A stretch of 52,411 nucleotides of DNA, taken from assembly GCA_903896545.1 (NCBI GenBank), contig CAITYF010000032.1, forward strand, positions 1 to 52,411. Reading direction: 5' to 3'. Positions 7,195 to 15,787 of this stretch are shown here, piece by piece (position 1 is the first letter of the stretch; every line of letters starts with the position of its first letter). Source of the DNA: an uncultured Myxococcales bacterium. GTDB taxonomy: Bacteria; Myxococcota_A; UBA9042. Below the pieces are notes generated by a model. The model was not told the DNA's origin. It saw only the letters and a list, made by a program, of their open reading frames with translations, and did not search any database. Position numbers and translations under genes: made by a program.

Positions 7195-10100
7195 TTGTCC
7201 AAAAGCGACACGCCAGGTCGAGCGATCGAGCAGCAAGAGACGCTCGAACCAGAAGGGATGGACGCGCTTTTTGGCGTTGTTCAGACCCCGGTGAGCGTCA
7301 TCACAACGGCGTTTGACGCCAAGCGTCCGGTCAGTCGCGGGGTGGAGCCGACCACGGCCATCGAAGTGGGCTACGAGATCGACCATTTTCGCGTCGTTCG
7401 CCAGATTGGCCAGGGCGGCATGGGGCGCGTGCTGCTCGCGCGTGATACGCAGCTGGGTCGCTTGGTCGCGCTCAAGCTGATCCGTGAAGACCGTTTGGAT
7501 CACGTGTCGTTGGAGGCGTTTCTTGCCGAAGCGCGGATGACAGCCCGGCTGTCGCATCCCAACATCGTGACGATCCACCACATTGGCCGTTGGGAAGGCG
7601 CGACGTACCTCGCATTGGAATACGTTGAAGGTGGCACGTTGCGCGAGCGGTTGACGGGTCAGGTCCTCCACGCGCGTGAAGCGATGCGGATGGCGCTGCC
7701 CATTGCCCGTGCGCTGGAAGCGGCGCATGCGGCGTTGATTAGTCACTGCGACTTGAAACCGGAGAATGTACTGGTGCCGCCGGATGGTCGGCTGCGCGTC
7801 GTCGATTTTGGCATCGCTCGCGTGATCGACAATCGCGCCTGGGATGAACGAGAAGAAGGTCTCGCGCGCGTCGTGGGTACGCCGGGCTACATGGCGCCCG
7901 AACAATGGTTGGGTGAGGCTCCGACGGCCTCCGTCGACGTTTGGGCCCTCGGCGTCATCCTGTATGAAATGTTGATGGGGCACCGACCGTTCGAAGGTCC
8001 GAACTCGGATGGTCGGCCCATGCACATGCGCGTGCTCGATCCGGAAGTGCATCCGCGGTCGCTGGTCGGTCTGGTGGAGGATTTTCGCCATCTGATTGAA
8101 ATCATGCTGTCTCGCCGTCATGAGGCCCGGCCGACCGCCGCGGAAGTGGCGCACGCGTTGGAGCGGATGCTGAGCCGGAACGATGGCGAAGCGCAGTCCA
8201 CCGAATCGCCGTTTCGCGGGCTGATGCCGTTTGAGGAACGCCACGCAGGCTTCTTCTTTGGCCGCGAGGTGGAAGTGGACGCGGCCGTCGAGCGCCTGCG
8301 CACAGCCACGATTTTGCCGGTTGTCGGTCCGTCAGGCGCCGGCAAGAGCTCGTTTGTGCAGGCAGGCGTGATCCCGCGGCTGCGCGAGCAAGGTCCGCTG
8401 ACCGTCTTGTCGCTCCGGCCCGGTCCGCATCCGCTGGGCTCGCTGGCTGCGCGGCTGATCGCGGGGGAAACGCTCGAATCGCGACGCGACGCCCAGGGTC
8501 AGCGCGACGTCGTCGGTGAATTGGCGGCCAAGCTGCTGGACCTGCCGGGCCAAGCCAACGTGCTCCTGCACAGCATGGCCGATTCGACCAAGGGGCGCGT
8601 CGTCCTGTTCGTGGACCAGTTGGAAGAAGTGGTGACTCAAGGATGTCCGTTGGCTGAAGCGCGCGCGTTTCTGGACGCAGTGGCGCTGGCGGCCGACGCG
8701 GTGGACGACCAAGTGCGCGTGATCGTGACGTTACGCGACGACTTCTTGGCGCGTCTGGCGATGGGCGAGGCGATGACGGCCTCGCTCAACAACGTGCTGG
8801 TTGTCCGCCGGTTGGATGATCAACTGCTGAGTGAAGCCGCCACGCTGCCGCTCACCCGCTTGGGCTTCATGTGGGACGACCCCGACGTTGTCCCGCGCAT
8901 CGTGGCAGAACTGCACGGACTGGCTTCGGCGCTGCCACTCCTGCAATTCGCGTGCGCCGCCCTGTGGGAACGCCGCGACCAACGCAATCACGTGCTGCGG
9001 CGGGCCGACTACGAGGCGATCGGCGGCGTTGCAGGTGCACTCGCGGCACACGCGGAGGCGGTCTTTGACGGCCTTGCGCCGAGGGATCTGGAGGTTGCCC
9101 GCGTTCTGTTGCTGCGGCTTGTGGCGCCCGATGGTGCGCGCCGCGTCGTGCCGCGTGCACGCGCGCTGGAAGGTCTGGGTGAGCGTGGTGAGTTGCTCGC
9201 GGAGCGCCTCGCCAACGCTCGGTTGCTCTCGGTGCGGCGTTCGCGGACTGCCACGACCGGTGAGGCCGTCGTTGAACTTGCCCACGACTCGCTGCTGCGC
9301 GATTGGCCGCAACTGCGCCGATGGCTGGATGAAAGCTCCGAGGAACGGTTGGTGCTGGCCGAGGTCGAAGACGCCGCACGCGTTTGGGATAGCCGCGGTC
9401 GGCAGCCCCGCGAAGTGTGGCCGTTGGAAGGGGTGCTGGACGCACAACGACGGTTGCGCGACGAGGCCAAGTCGCTCTCGCAGACCGCCCGTGATTTTCT
9501 GGCTTTGGGTGAGATGATCGGTCGCCGAGATCTGCGTCGCAAACGCTGGGCGATTGTCGGAAGTCTGTTGCTTGCGCTGATCATCACGGTGACGTCGGTC
9601 GTCGCCGCGCTCGCGTTTGCCAAGAAAGAGCGCGAAAGCAAGGAACAGGCGCTGCTCATCAGCAAGGCGGCGGTTGAGCGTGCATTGGCGGCAGCGGACA
9701 CCGGACTTGCCGATTTGGACGTTCAGCTGTTTGATTGGGACCCGCAGACGCTCACGGCGCGAACGGTGTCCGCGCGCGATTACCCGAATCTGAAAGTGAC
9801 ATTGTGGGAAGTGGATGCGGCCGATGCGCCGACGTCTGATCGACCGCGAGACGCCGACTTTTCGAAATTGTCGGCACCGCAAGTTGTCGCTGATCATTGG
9901 CGTGCGCGCTTGGAGACCAGGTCTGGTCCGGCATTTCTGCGCGTGGACGGTCGCGGGCGCAATGGCGAGCGATGTCCGCCGTCTTGGCTGAAGGTGCGTC
10001 GCCTGCCGGGGTGGAGTCAGCGCGCCCAAGGTCCCGTAACCATACCGCTTGTCGTGCCGACCTGCGCGGCAAGTCGCGCCGATTTGATTGAAATTGCACC

Positions 10101-10815
10101 TGGTCCATTCTATTTCGCAGGAACGGGCGAGCCGGAAGTTTCTGGGCACATTTCACCGCAGCCGGAACGCGAGATCGATCTGGGTCTGTTCGCGATCGAC
10201 CGGACGGAGACCCCCAACGCCTGGTTTGCCACATTTGCGGCGAATCACTTGGCGACTGGGCTAGGACTACCGAATTATCCCAGCCAGATCCAGGCGGGTG
10301 GGGTGGGCGATTCCGATCACCCCGTGGTCGCGGTCGATGCGCTCACAGCGGACGCGTTTTGCGCGTGGTTGGGCAAGACGTTGCCGACCTCCGAGGAATG
10401 GACGAAAGCTGGACGTGGTGGCGTCTTCCTCGATCTGGCGCGAACGGCGCCGAATCCGATGCCTCGGCGGAACTTGCCGTGGGGCACGTCGCCGCCCAGT
10501 CCGAATCTCAACTTGCGTCGCGCGACGGACGCTTGGCCAATGTCCGCACCAGTTACAGCCGACACGGCGGGAGCGAGTCCCTACGGCGTGCTCGCTTTGG
10601 CCGATAATGTTGCGGAATGGACCGCATCTTCGCCGGACGGCAATGGGATGACTTTGCGCACGACCCGTGGTGGTGATTGGGGATCAAGCTGGGAAGATGG
10701 GACGCAATCGCTTGCGATCGAAAACCAGAGGAGTCCCAAGTACTTCGCCTTCAGTCTCGGCCTGCGGTGTGCCCAGCGTCAGCCGCTTGTGACGCCGACC
10801 AAATCGCCTCCTTGA
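7195..10815 (+). CDS. Ser/Thr kinase - STAND-like NTPase - TM - FGE-domain receptor (paralogue 1)
   Basis: A 1206-residue multidomain protein. Residues about 64-325 are a Hanks kinase: GQGGMGRV (72-79), Lys94, DFG (204-206), GYMAPEQ (231-237). The catalytic loop reads HCDLKPEN (184-191), so the usual Arg of HRD is Cys. A novel-STAND-type P-loop module follows (about 338-780) with Walker A GPSGAGKS (378-385) and Walker B LFVDQLEE (471-478). One TM helix (about 785-810) is followed by a short charged coil. The C-terminal ~240 residues, outside the membrane, form a formylglycine-generating-enzyme/C-type-lectin-like domain (IDRTETPNAWF, AFCAWLGKTLPTSEEW, GGDWG, LGLRC). This layout suggests a receptor sensing with the FGE-like fold and signalling inside. 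The TTG start has GAGGG five nt upstream; an ATG at 7258 has its SD abutting and is less likely. Confidence 0.85.
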   Translation: MSKSDTPGRAIEQQETLEPEGMDALFGVVQTPVSVITTAFDAKRPVSRGVEPTTAIEVGYEIDHFRVVRQIGQGGMGRVLLARDTQLGRLVALKLIREDRLDHVSLEAFLAEARMTARLSHPNIVTIHHIGRWEGATYLALEYVEGGTLRERLTGQVLHAREAMRMALPIARALEAAHAALISHCDLKPENVLVPPDGRLRVVDFGIARVIDNRAWDEREEGLARVVGTPGYMAPEQWLGEAPTASVDVWALGVILYEMLMGHRPFEGPNSDGRPMHMRVLDPEVHPRSLVGLVEDFRHLIEIMLSRRHEARPTAAEVAHALERMLSRNDGEAQSTESPFRGLMPFEERHAGFFFGREVEVDAAVERLRTATILPVVGPSGAGKSSFVQAGVIPRLREQGPLTVLSLRPGPHPLGSLAARLIAGETLESRRDAQGQRDVVGELAAKLLDLPGQANVLLHSMADSTKGRVVLFVDQLEEVVTQGCPLAEARAFLDAVALAADAVDDQVRVIVTLRDDFLARLAMGEAMTASLNNVLVVRRLDDQLLSEAATLPLTRLGFMWDDPDVVPRIVAELHGLASALPLLQFACAALWERRDQRNHVLRRADYEAIGGVAGALAAHAEAVFDGLAPRDLEVARVLLLRLVAPDGARRVVPRARALEGLGERGELLAERLANARLLSVRRSRTATTGEAVVELAHDSLLRDWPQLRRWLDESSEERLVLAEVEDAARVWDSRGRQPREVWPLEGVLDAQRRLRDEAKSLSQTARDFLALGEMIGRRDLRRKRWAIVGSLLLALIITVTSVVAALAFAKKERESKEQALLISKAAVERALAAADTGLADLDVQLFDWDPQTLTARTVSARDYPNLKVTLWEVDAADAPTSDRPRDADFSKLSAPQVVADHWRARLETRSGPAFLRVDGRGRNGERCPPSWLKVRRLPGWSQRAQGPVTIPLVVPTCAASRADLIEIAPGPFYFAGTGEPEVSGHISPQPEREIDLGLFAIDRTETPNAWFATFAANHLATGLGLPNYPSQIQAGGVGDSDHPVVAVDALTADAFCAWLGKTLPTSEEWTKAGRGGVFLDLARTAPNPMPRRNLPWGTSPPSPNLNLRRATDAWPMSAPVTADTAGASPYGVLALADNVAEWTASSPDGNGMTLRTTRGGDWGSSWEDGTQSLAIENQRSPKYFAFSLGLRCAQRQPLVTPTKSPP

Positions 10816-10840
10816 CGACTGCTCAGACCCGGCTCAGGAT
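10812..10840 (+). promoter_or_regulatory. Candidate promoter of the beta-rich protein gene
   Basis: TTGACG (10812-10817), a 17-nt spacer and CAGGAT (10835-10840) lie about 34 nt before the ATG at 10874. The -35 element overlaps the stop codon of the upstream kinase gene. This would allow the gene to be expressed independently of the receptor. Confidence 0.4.
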
Positions 10841-10873
10841 GTTCGCGGTCCCTCACTTTAAGGAGAATCTGCG

Positions 10874-11605
10874 ATGGCGTTTCCAACCTACCCCGGCTAC
10901 GTGGTTCTTGGTGTTGCGGTTCCTGCGACGATTACAGCCTACAACGCGGCGACGACCGACTTTACGTTCACGTCTGGAGGCACGGCCTACAACGCAAACT
11001 GGAACGCGCACGTGCTCGCCAACCAAATCAACACGATCGGTCGTGTAGTCGGTTCGTCTGGTCGCTTGAACCTGACACTGGCCAAGGCGACGGTGCTGCG
11101 ACTGTCCGGCGATCGCAGCGCGGGCGCGAACTGCGGCGGAACCGACTACCACACCTACTCCCGTTACACCGCGACGGTGCGTTCGGTCAGCGGCACCAGC
11201 GTTGTGCTCACGATCGGCGGCCACAACTACACGGTCGATTGGGCCAATCCGGCGGTGATCTGGACGGGGGCAGAAACGACGATCACGCCGACGACTGGCA
11301 GCACCGGAACTGTCCGCATCGGCGACGGGTTTGGTCGCACCGCCGGCCTCGGTGGTCCTGACAAATGGCCCGATTACCTGGCGCGGGGCGCCTACACCGC
11401 GTTGCGCGTCATGCGCGTGGGTACGTCGGGCGAGGTCGTCGTGCTCGACAAGCGCGATGCACCCATCGTCGACAGCCGCGGCAGCGTCGTGACCTGGCAA
11501 CTGCCCGATGGCGTACCCGGCGTGCAGGGCTTTGATGCCGCGAGCCCGTTGCCGCAAATCGTCCACGTCGGCCACGTGCTCAAGGCGAAGTTGGGCCTCC
11601 CGTAA
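10874..11605 (+). CDS. Beta-rich protein of unknown function with internal duplication
   Basis: A 243-residue protein with a strong ribosome site (aaggag, 7 nt before the ATG). It has no signal peptide and no membrane segment, and is rich in Thr, Ala, Gly and Val with regular alternation typical of beta strands. Two segments look like copies of one unit: about 21-44 (ITAYNAATTDFTFTSGGTAY) and about 99-122 (YTATVRSVSGTSVVLTIGGH), each ending in a Trp-containing strand (NANW, TVDW). The C-terminal 90 residues form a different mixed region. I do not recognise the family. It lies between the two kinase-STAND-FGE receptors and converges with the caspase-like gene, their coding ends overlapping by 26 bp. 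It could be a secreted or structural partner of the receptors, but this is only inferred from position. Confidence 0.7.
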   Translation: MAFPTYPGYVVLGVAVPATITAYNAATTDFTFTSGGTAYNANWNAHVLANQINTIGRVVGSSGRLNLTLAKATVLRLSGDRSAGANCGGTDYHTYSRYTATVRSVSGTSVVLTIGGHNYTVDWANPAVIWTGAETTITPTTGSTGTVRIGDGFGRTAGLGGPDKWPDYLARGAYTALRVMRVGTSGEVVVLDKRDAPIVDSRGSVVTWQLPDGVPGVQGFDAASPLPQIVHVGHVLKAKLGLP

Positions 11606-12146
11606 CCGGCGCCAACACGCACTGCTCGGCGTCTGTCGCCTCGGCCAAGGCTTCCTCAGTTGCGTATCCACTGCCTGCGAAGTCGTGCGGGTTCACGCCC
11701 CATCGCGTGACCTGAACCCGGCAACCGAGCCGCCGTTTCAAGGCTAGCGCCAGAAGCGGACCGTCGCCTTGCGCGCCCAAGGGCAGATCCGCCTGTAGAC
11801 CACCGACGCCGACGCCGCAGCCAAGCAGCCGCAGCACTGTTTCACCGTCCACAAGCGCTGGAGGGTTCAGCAGTTGCGCCAGAACGCGCTGGACCTGCGG
11901 ATCGCCGCTGAGTACCGCGTCGCCTACCGACAGCGCGCCCGGTTCGCCATGGCCGATGAGATCAAGCCGTGCGAGCGCCGCGAACCCCTGCTCCCGCTGC
12001 CGGTGGCGTAGTTCCGTGAGGGCTAGCCACAGCTGAGTAAAGCGAATCACTTGCACGGCCGGATCGGTGACACGCGCCGCGCAAGCGTCCAGCCGCTCGT
12101 CCTCGCCGGGCAGCCGTTCCATCAGCATGAAGTGCGGTCGTTGCAT
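11580..12146 (-). CDS. Small protein with caspase-like (CHAT/DUF4347-like) His...Cys pattern
   Basis: A 188-residue protein. A helical start is followed by a beta strand ending LIGHGEPGALSVG, about 30 residues, then a second strand ending LLGCGVGVGG. A strand-HG ... strand-xC arrangement is the signature of the caspase/gingipain/CHAT fold, where that His and Cys form the catalytic dyad; DUF4347 proteins look similar. No signal peptide is seen, so it should be cytoplasmic. The ATG at 12146 has AGGAG six nt upstream; the longer frame to 12221 lacks this. It points toward, and its 3' end overlaps by 26 bp, the beta-rich gene at 10874. It sits between two STAND-type receptors, a family that in other systems controls caspase-like effectors. 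Family assignment is by motif only. Confidence 0.6.
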   Translation of the reverse strand: MQRPHFMLMERLPGEDERLDACAARVTDPAVQVIRFTQLWLALTELRHRQREQGFAALARLDLIGHGEPGALSVGDAVLSGDPQVQRVLAQLLNPPALVDGETVLRLLGCGVGVGGLQADLPLGAQGDGPLLALALKRRLGCRVQVTRWGVNPHDFAGSGYATEEALAEATDAEQCVLAPVTGGPTSP

Positions 12147-12168
12147 GGCATTCTCCTGAACTGCGAGC

Positions 12169-12197
12169 AGCCTCGGTCTGCGCGCTCCAAGCGTCAA
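12169..12197 (-). promoter_or_regulatory. Candidate promoter of the caspase-like gene
   Basis: Read on the minus strand: TTGACG (12197-12192), a 17-nt spacer and GAGGCT (12174-12169). The predicted start is about 15 nt upstream of the AGGAG-preceded ATG at 12146. The region is shared with the 5' end of the divergent receptor gene. Confidence 0.35.
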
Positions 12198-12269
12198 GAT
12201 CTGGATGGACACGGCGAGCACATTCCGTCACGATCGCGATGGCTGCTGACAAGACTGGAGAGGGTTCGA

Positions 12270-15200
12270 CTGTCTCGCGATCCGCTACCGCCAGGGGTTC
12301 AGGAAGCGCCGTACCAAACGACGCAGGTGGACATTCATCGCCCGCCTTCGGATTCGTTTGAGGCGCTCGAAACGCCGGCGATCGGCTTGCAGATCGACCA
12401 CTTCCGCGTACTCAAGCAGATCGGCCAAGGCGGCATGGGCCGCGTGCTCTTGGCGCGCGACACACGCCTGGGACGGTTGGTCGCGCTCAAGCTGATCCGC
12501 GAAGATCGGCTCGACAACGACGGCATTGGCGCGCTGATGGCGGAGGCGCGGCTGACGGCGCGCGTGTCGCACCCCAACATCGTGACGATTCACCACATCG
12601 GTCGCTGGGGAAAATCGCCTTATCTGGCGCTGGAATACATCGCGGGAACGAGCTTGCGCGAGCGACTCGTTTCGTCGCCGCCGACTCAGCGCGAGGCGTT
12701 GCGCATCGCTTTGGCGATCGCGCGGGCGCTGGAAGCCGCGCATGCTGCCAGAATCATTCACTGCGATCTCAAACCGGAAAACGTGCTGCTGCCGTCCGAT
12801 GGTCGCCTGCGTGTGGTGGACTTCGGCATCGCGCGTGTTGTGGAAACGCTGACGACGGGACCGCGTTCGCCCGGGCAGAGTCAGGTTGCCGGCACGCCGG
12901 GCTACATGGCACCCGAACAGTGGCGGGGCGAAACCGCGACGGAAGCGGTCGATACTTGGGCGCTCGGAATGATGCTGTACGAGATGCTGGCGGGGCATCG
13001 GCCGTTTGAGGGGCCCGCAGGCGACGGTCGACCGATGCACATGCGGGTGCTGGACGAGGCAACGCTGATTCGACCGATCATGGGAATTGCCAGCGATCTT
13101 CAGCATCTGGTGAGCGCCCTATGTGAACGCGATCCGGCTAGGCGGCCGCAAGCGGCAGGAGCTGCGCGTCTGCTGGAGTCGATGCTCGCGCGCGACGGCG
13201 GCGATTCGCGGTCGGCGGACTCGCCGTTCCGGGGTCTGCTGCCGTTTGAAGAACGCCATGCAGGCTTCTTCTTTGGTCGCGACGCGGAGGTCGATGCGGC
13301 TGTCGAGCGCCTACGCACGGCGACGGTGATGCCGATTGTGGGTCCATCTGGCGCGGGCAAGAGCTCGTTTGTGCAGGCCGGCCTCCTGCCGCGTTTGCGC
13401 GAACAAGGGCCCTGGACGATCGTCACGCTCCGTCCCGGAGCACGCCCGTTGGCGGCCCTTGCGTCTCGACTGTTGGCTCAGGACACAGCCGATCCGCGGC
13501 GGCCGACCAACCCGCCGCGCGATCAGGTCGAGGAGATGGCGCGCACGCTTCTGGAAGAGCCGACGCAGGCCAACGTGCGCCTGCACCAGATCGCCGAGCA
13601 GAATCACACGCGGCTGCTGCTTTTTGTCGACCAACTGGAGGAAGTCGTGACGCACGGCTGTCCGTCCGACGAAGCGGCCGCGTTTCTGACCGCGATTGCG
13701 CGCGCGGCGGACCCGGTTGATGACGTCGTGCGCGTTGTCTTCACCCTGCGCGACGACTTTTTGGCGCGCGTGGCGGGCGGCGAGGCGATGGCGGCGGCGC
13801 TTGCCCACGTGATTGTGCTGCGGCGGCTGGACGACCGGCACCTGCGGGAAGCGGCGACTCGGCCGTTGGAGCGCCTCGGCTATTCTTGGGATGACCCGAC
13901 GGTTATCGATCGCATCGTCGCTGAGCTGAGCGGCTTGCCCGCGGCGCTGCCGCTCTTGCAGTTCGCGGGGGCGGCGCTGTGGGAACGCCGGGATCAGCGC
14001 GCGCAACTGCTCCTGAAGTCCGAATACGAGTCGATCGGCGGCGTCGTTGGGGCCCTGGTTACGCACGCGGAGTCCGTGTTCGAGGGACTTTCGCCCGCTG
14101 ACGTGGCCGTTGCGCGGCGCTTGCTGCTGCGCTTGGTGGCGATTGACGGCGCACGGCGGGCGTTGCAGCGGCAAGCGGCACTGGACGGCCTTGGTCCGCG
14201 CGCGGAAGTGGTCTTGGAGCGATTGACGGCGGCGCGACTCTTGACCGTTCGCCGGTCGCGCGTGGCGGCGGAAGACGCGGTCCTGGAGTTTGCCCACGAG
14301 TCGCTTCTGCGCACGTGGCCACAACTCGTGCGCTGGATCGACGAGAGTTCTGAGGAACGGTTGGCCGCTTCTGAAGTGGAAGAAGCTGCGCGGCTGTGGG
14401 CGAGCCGCGGTCGTCCCAAGGACGAAGTCTGGCAGTTGGACGGCATCGCAGATGTGAGGCGACGGCTGCGCTCTGAAGTGGCAAGCCTGTCGCAAAACGC
14501 AACGGACTTTCTGCAGCACGGTGAGACGATCGGGCTCGCGCGTCGGCGGCAGTCGCGGTGGTTTGTCGTTGCGGGCTCCGTGATTGCCGCCGTCGTGACC
14601 ATCGCGTCGCTTGTGACGGCCGCCGAACTCTCGCGCCGGGAGAAGACGACCAAGGAACAGGCCGCGCTCATCGCGCTCGCTGCTGCGGATACCGGATTGT
14701 CGCAGCTGGAGCTGGAACTCGTCGACTGGGATGCCAAGACTGGCCAAGCGAGACCTGTCGACGCCGCTGAATTCCCGAACTTGCAGACGGCCGTCTACGA
14801 CGTCGATCCGCGCGATCCGCACCGACCTGGCGCGCAGCGAGATTCGCGGTTTGTGCAAATGGGCCGCAAGGAAGTGCACCGCGGTCGCGTTGCCGTTTCA
14901 TTGGAGACGCGTTCGGGCGCAGCGTTCCTGAAGGTCGCGGGGCGCGGTCGGAATGGCGTGGACTGTCCGCCGTCGCTTCTGCACCTGCGCAGCTTGCCGG
15001 GCTACGTGGAGCGGAACCACGGCCCCGTCGTCCTGCGTGTTACGGTGCCGACCTGCGCTGCTTCTGCGGAAGCCACGGTCGAGATCCCCTCGGGGCCGTT
15101 CATCTTCGGCGGGGAAGGCGTACCGCCGATTCAGGGTCGTGTGGGGCCGGTCCCCGAACGTCAGGTGACGCTGCCTCGCTTTGCGATTGACCGCACTGAA

Positions 15201-15782
15201 GTGCCCAACGCTTGGTACGGCGCGTACGTGAAGAACGAACTGCTCACGGGTGAGGGCATGCCTGACTACCCGCCAGACGACGTGATCCGCGATGCCGCCA
15301 AGCCCGAACATCCGGTGACGGGGCTGGACGCGTTTGCGGCCGAGGCGTTCTGTGCGTGGCAAGGCAAGCGGCTGCCCTCGGCCGAGGAGTGGATCAAAGC
15401 GGCGCGCGGTGGTCTGACTTTGGATTCGGCAGCCAAGACGGTGAACCCGCTGCCGCGCCGTAACTTGCCGTGGGGCGAGGGTGATCCGGCTGGCCGCACG
15501 AACCTGCGCGACTCGGGCGATCCGTGGAAACACACGTCACCGGTGAACGCTTTCCCCGCCGGAGCGAGCCCCTACGGCGTGCTGTCGCTGGTGGACAACG
15601 TCAGCGAGTGGACGTCGACAACGCCCGAAGGTGCGCGCGCGGAGGCCCTCAGAATCATCCTCGGTGCGGCTTGGGATAGTGAAATTGCCGACGGCCTGCA
15701 CTCGATCGCTGCGCTCAACCAACGCAGCCCGCGCTTCTTCATGTTCACGATTGGCGTGCGCTGCGCGTCCGACCGCCCCTAG
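12270..15782 (+). CDS. Ser/Thr kinase - STAND-like NTPase - TM - FGE-domain receptor (paralogue 2)
   Basis: About 1170 residues, collinear with and closely similar to the gene at 7195. Kinase about 40-305 with GQGGMGRV, HCDLKPEN (from His164; again Cys replaces Arg of HRD) and DFG (184-186). P-loop NTPase with Walker A GPSGAGKS (358-365) and a LLLFVDQLEE Walker B. TM helix about 764-786. C-terminal FGE/C-type-lectin-like domain from about 937 (IDRTEVPNAWY, AFCAWQGKRLPSAEEW). The GG.W element of paralogue 1 is LGAAWD here, so the FGE surface has diverged. The start is uncertain: a CTG at 12270 has GGAGAGGG 5 nt upstream, a GTG at 12327 is the first conventional start, and an ATG at 12051 would overlap the divergent gene and adds unlikely sequence. 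It ends 5 bp from a convergent gene. Confidence 0.8.
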   Translation: MSRDPLPPGVQEAPYQTTQVDIHRPPSDSFEALETPAIGLQIDHFRVLKQIGQGGMGRVLLARDTRLGRLVALKLIREDRLDNDGIGALMAEARLTARVSHPNIVTIHHIGRWGKSPYLALEYIAGTSLRERLVSSPPTQREALRIALAIARALEAAHAARIIHCDLKPENVLLPSDGRLRVVDFGIARVVETLTTGPRSPGQSQVAGTPGYMAPEQWRGETATEAVDTWALGMMLYEMLAGHRPFEGPAGDGRPMHMRVLDEATLIRPIMGIASDLQHLVSALCERDPARRPQAAGAARLLESMLARDGGDSRSADSPFRGLLPFEERHAGFFFGRDAEVDAAVERLRTATVMPIVGPSGAGKSSFVQAGLLPRLREQGPWTIVTLRPGARPLAALASRLLAQDTADPRRPTNPPRDQVEEMARTLLEEPTQANVRLHQIAEQNHTRLLLFVDQLEEVVTHGCPSDEAAAFLTAIARAADPVDDVVRVVFTLRDDFLARVAGGEAMAAALAHVIVLRRLDDRHLREAATRPLERLGYSWDDPTVIDRIVAELSGLPAALPLLQFAGAALWERRDQRAQLLLKSEYESIGGVVGALVTHAESVFEGLSPADVAVARRLLLRLVAIDGARRALQRQAALDGLGPRAEVVLERLTAARLLTVRRSRVAAEDAVLEFAHESLLRTWPQLVRWIDESSEERLAASEVEEAARLWASRGRPKDEVWQLDGIADVRRRLRSEVASLSQNATDFLQHGETIGLARRRQSRWFVVAGSVIAAVVTIASLVTAAELSRREKTTKEQAALIALAAADTGLSQLELELVDWDAKTGQARPVDAAEFPNLQTAVYDVDPRDPHRPGAQRDSRFVQMGRKEVHRGRVAVSLETRSGAAFLKVAGRGRNGVDCPPSLLHLRSLPGYVERNHGPVVLRVTVPTCAASAEATVEIPSGPFIFGGEGVPPIQGRVGPVPERQVTLPRFAIDRTEVPNAWYGAYVKNELLTGEGMPDYPPDDVIRDAAKPEHPVTGLDAFAAEAFCAWQGKRLPSAEEWIKAARGGLTLDSAAKTVNPLPRRNLPWGEGDPAGRTNLRDSGDPWKHTSPVNAFPAGASPYGVLSLVDNVSEWTSTTPEGARAEALRIILGAAWDSEIADGLHSIAALNQRSPRFFMFTIGVRCASDRP

Positions 15783-15787
15783 CGTCG

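Noticed and set aside
6709..8244. Long antisense open frame opposite the YdcF-like lipoprotein and receptor 1
   Set aside because: No start site or domain, Arg/His-rich, antisense to two well-supported genes.
12051..12269. ATG-initiated N-terminal extension of receptor 2
   Set aside because: It would overlap the divergent caspase-like gene and its promoter, and adds sequence unlike paralogue 1.
13311..14879. 522-codon antisense open frame inside receptor 2
   Set aside because: Mirror of a strongly supported coding frame; no motif.
9990..15782. Diversity-generating retroelement targeting the FGE-like domains
   Set aside because: No reverse transcriptase and no A-rich template repeat seen in the window; the two FGE regions differ throughout rather than at adenine-coded sites only.
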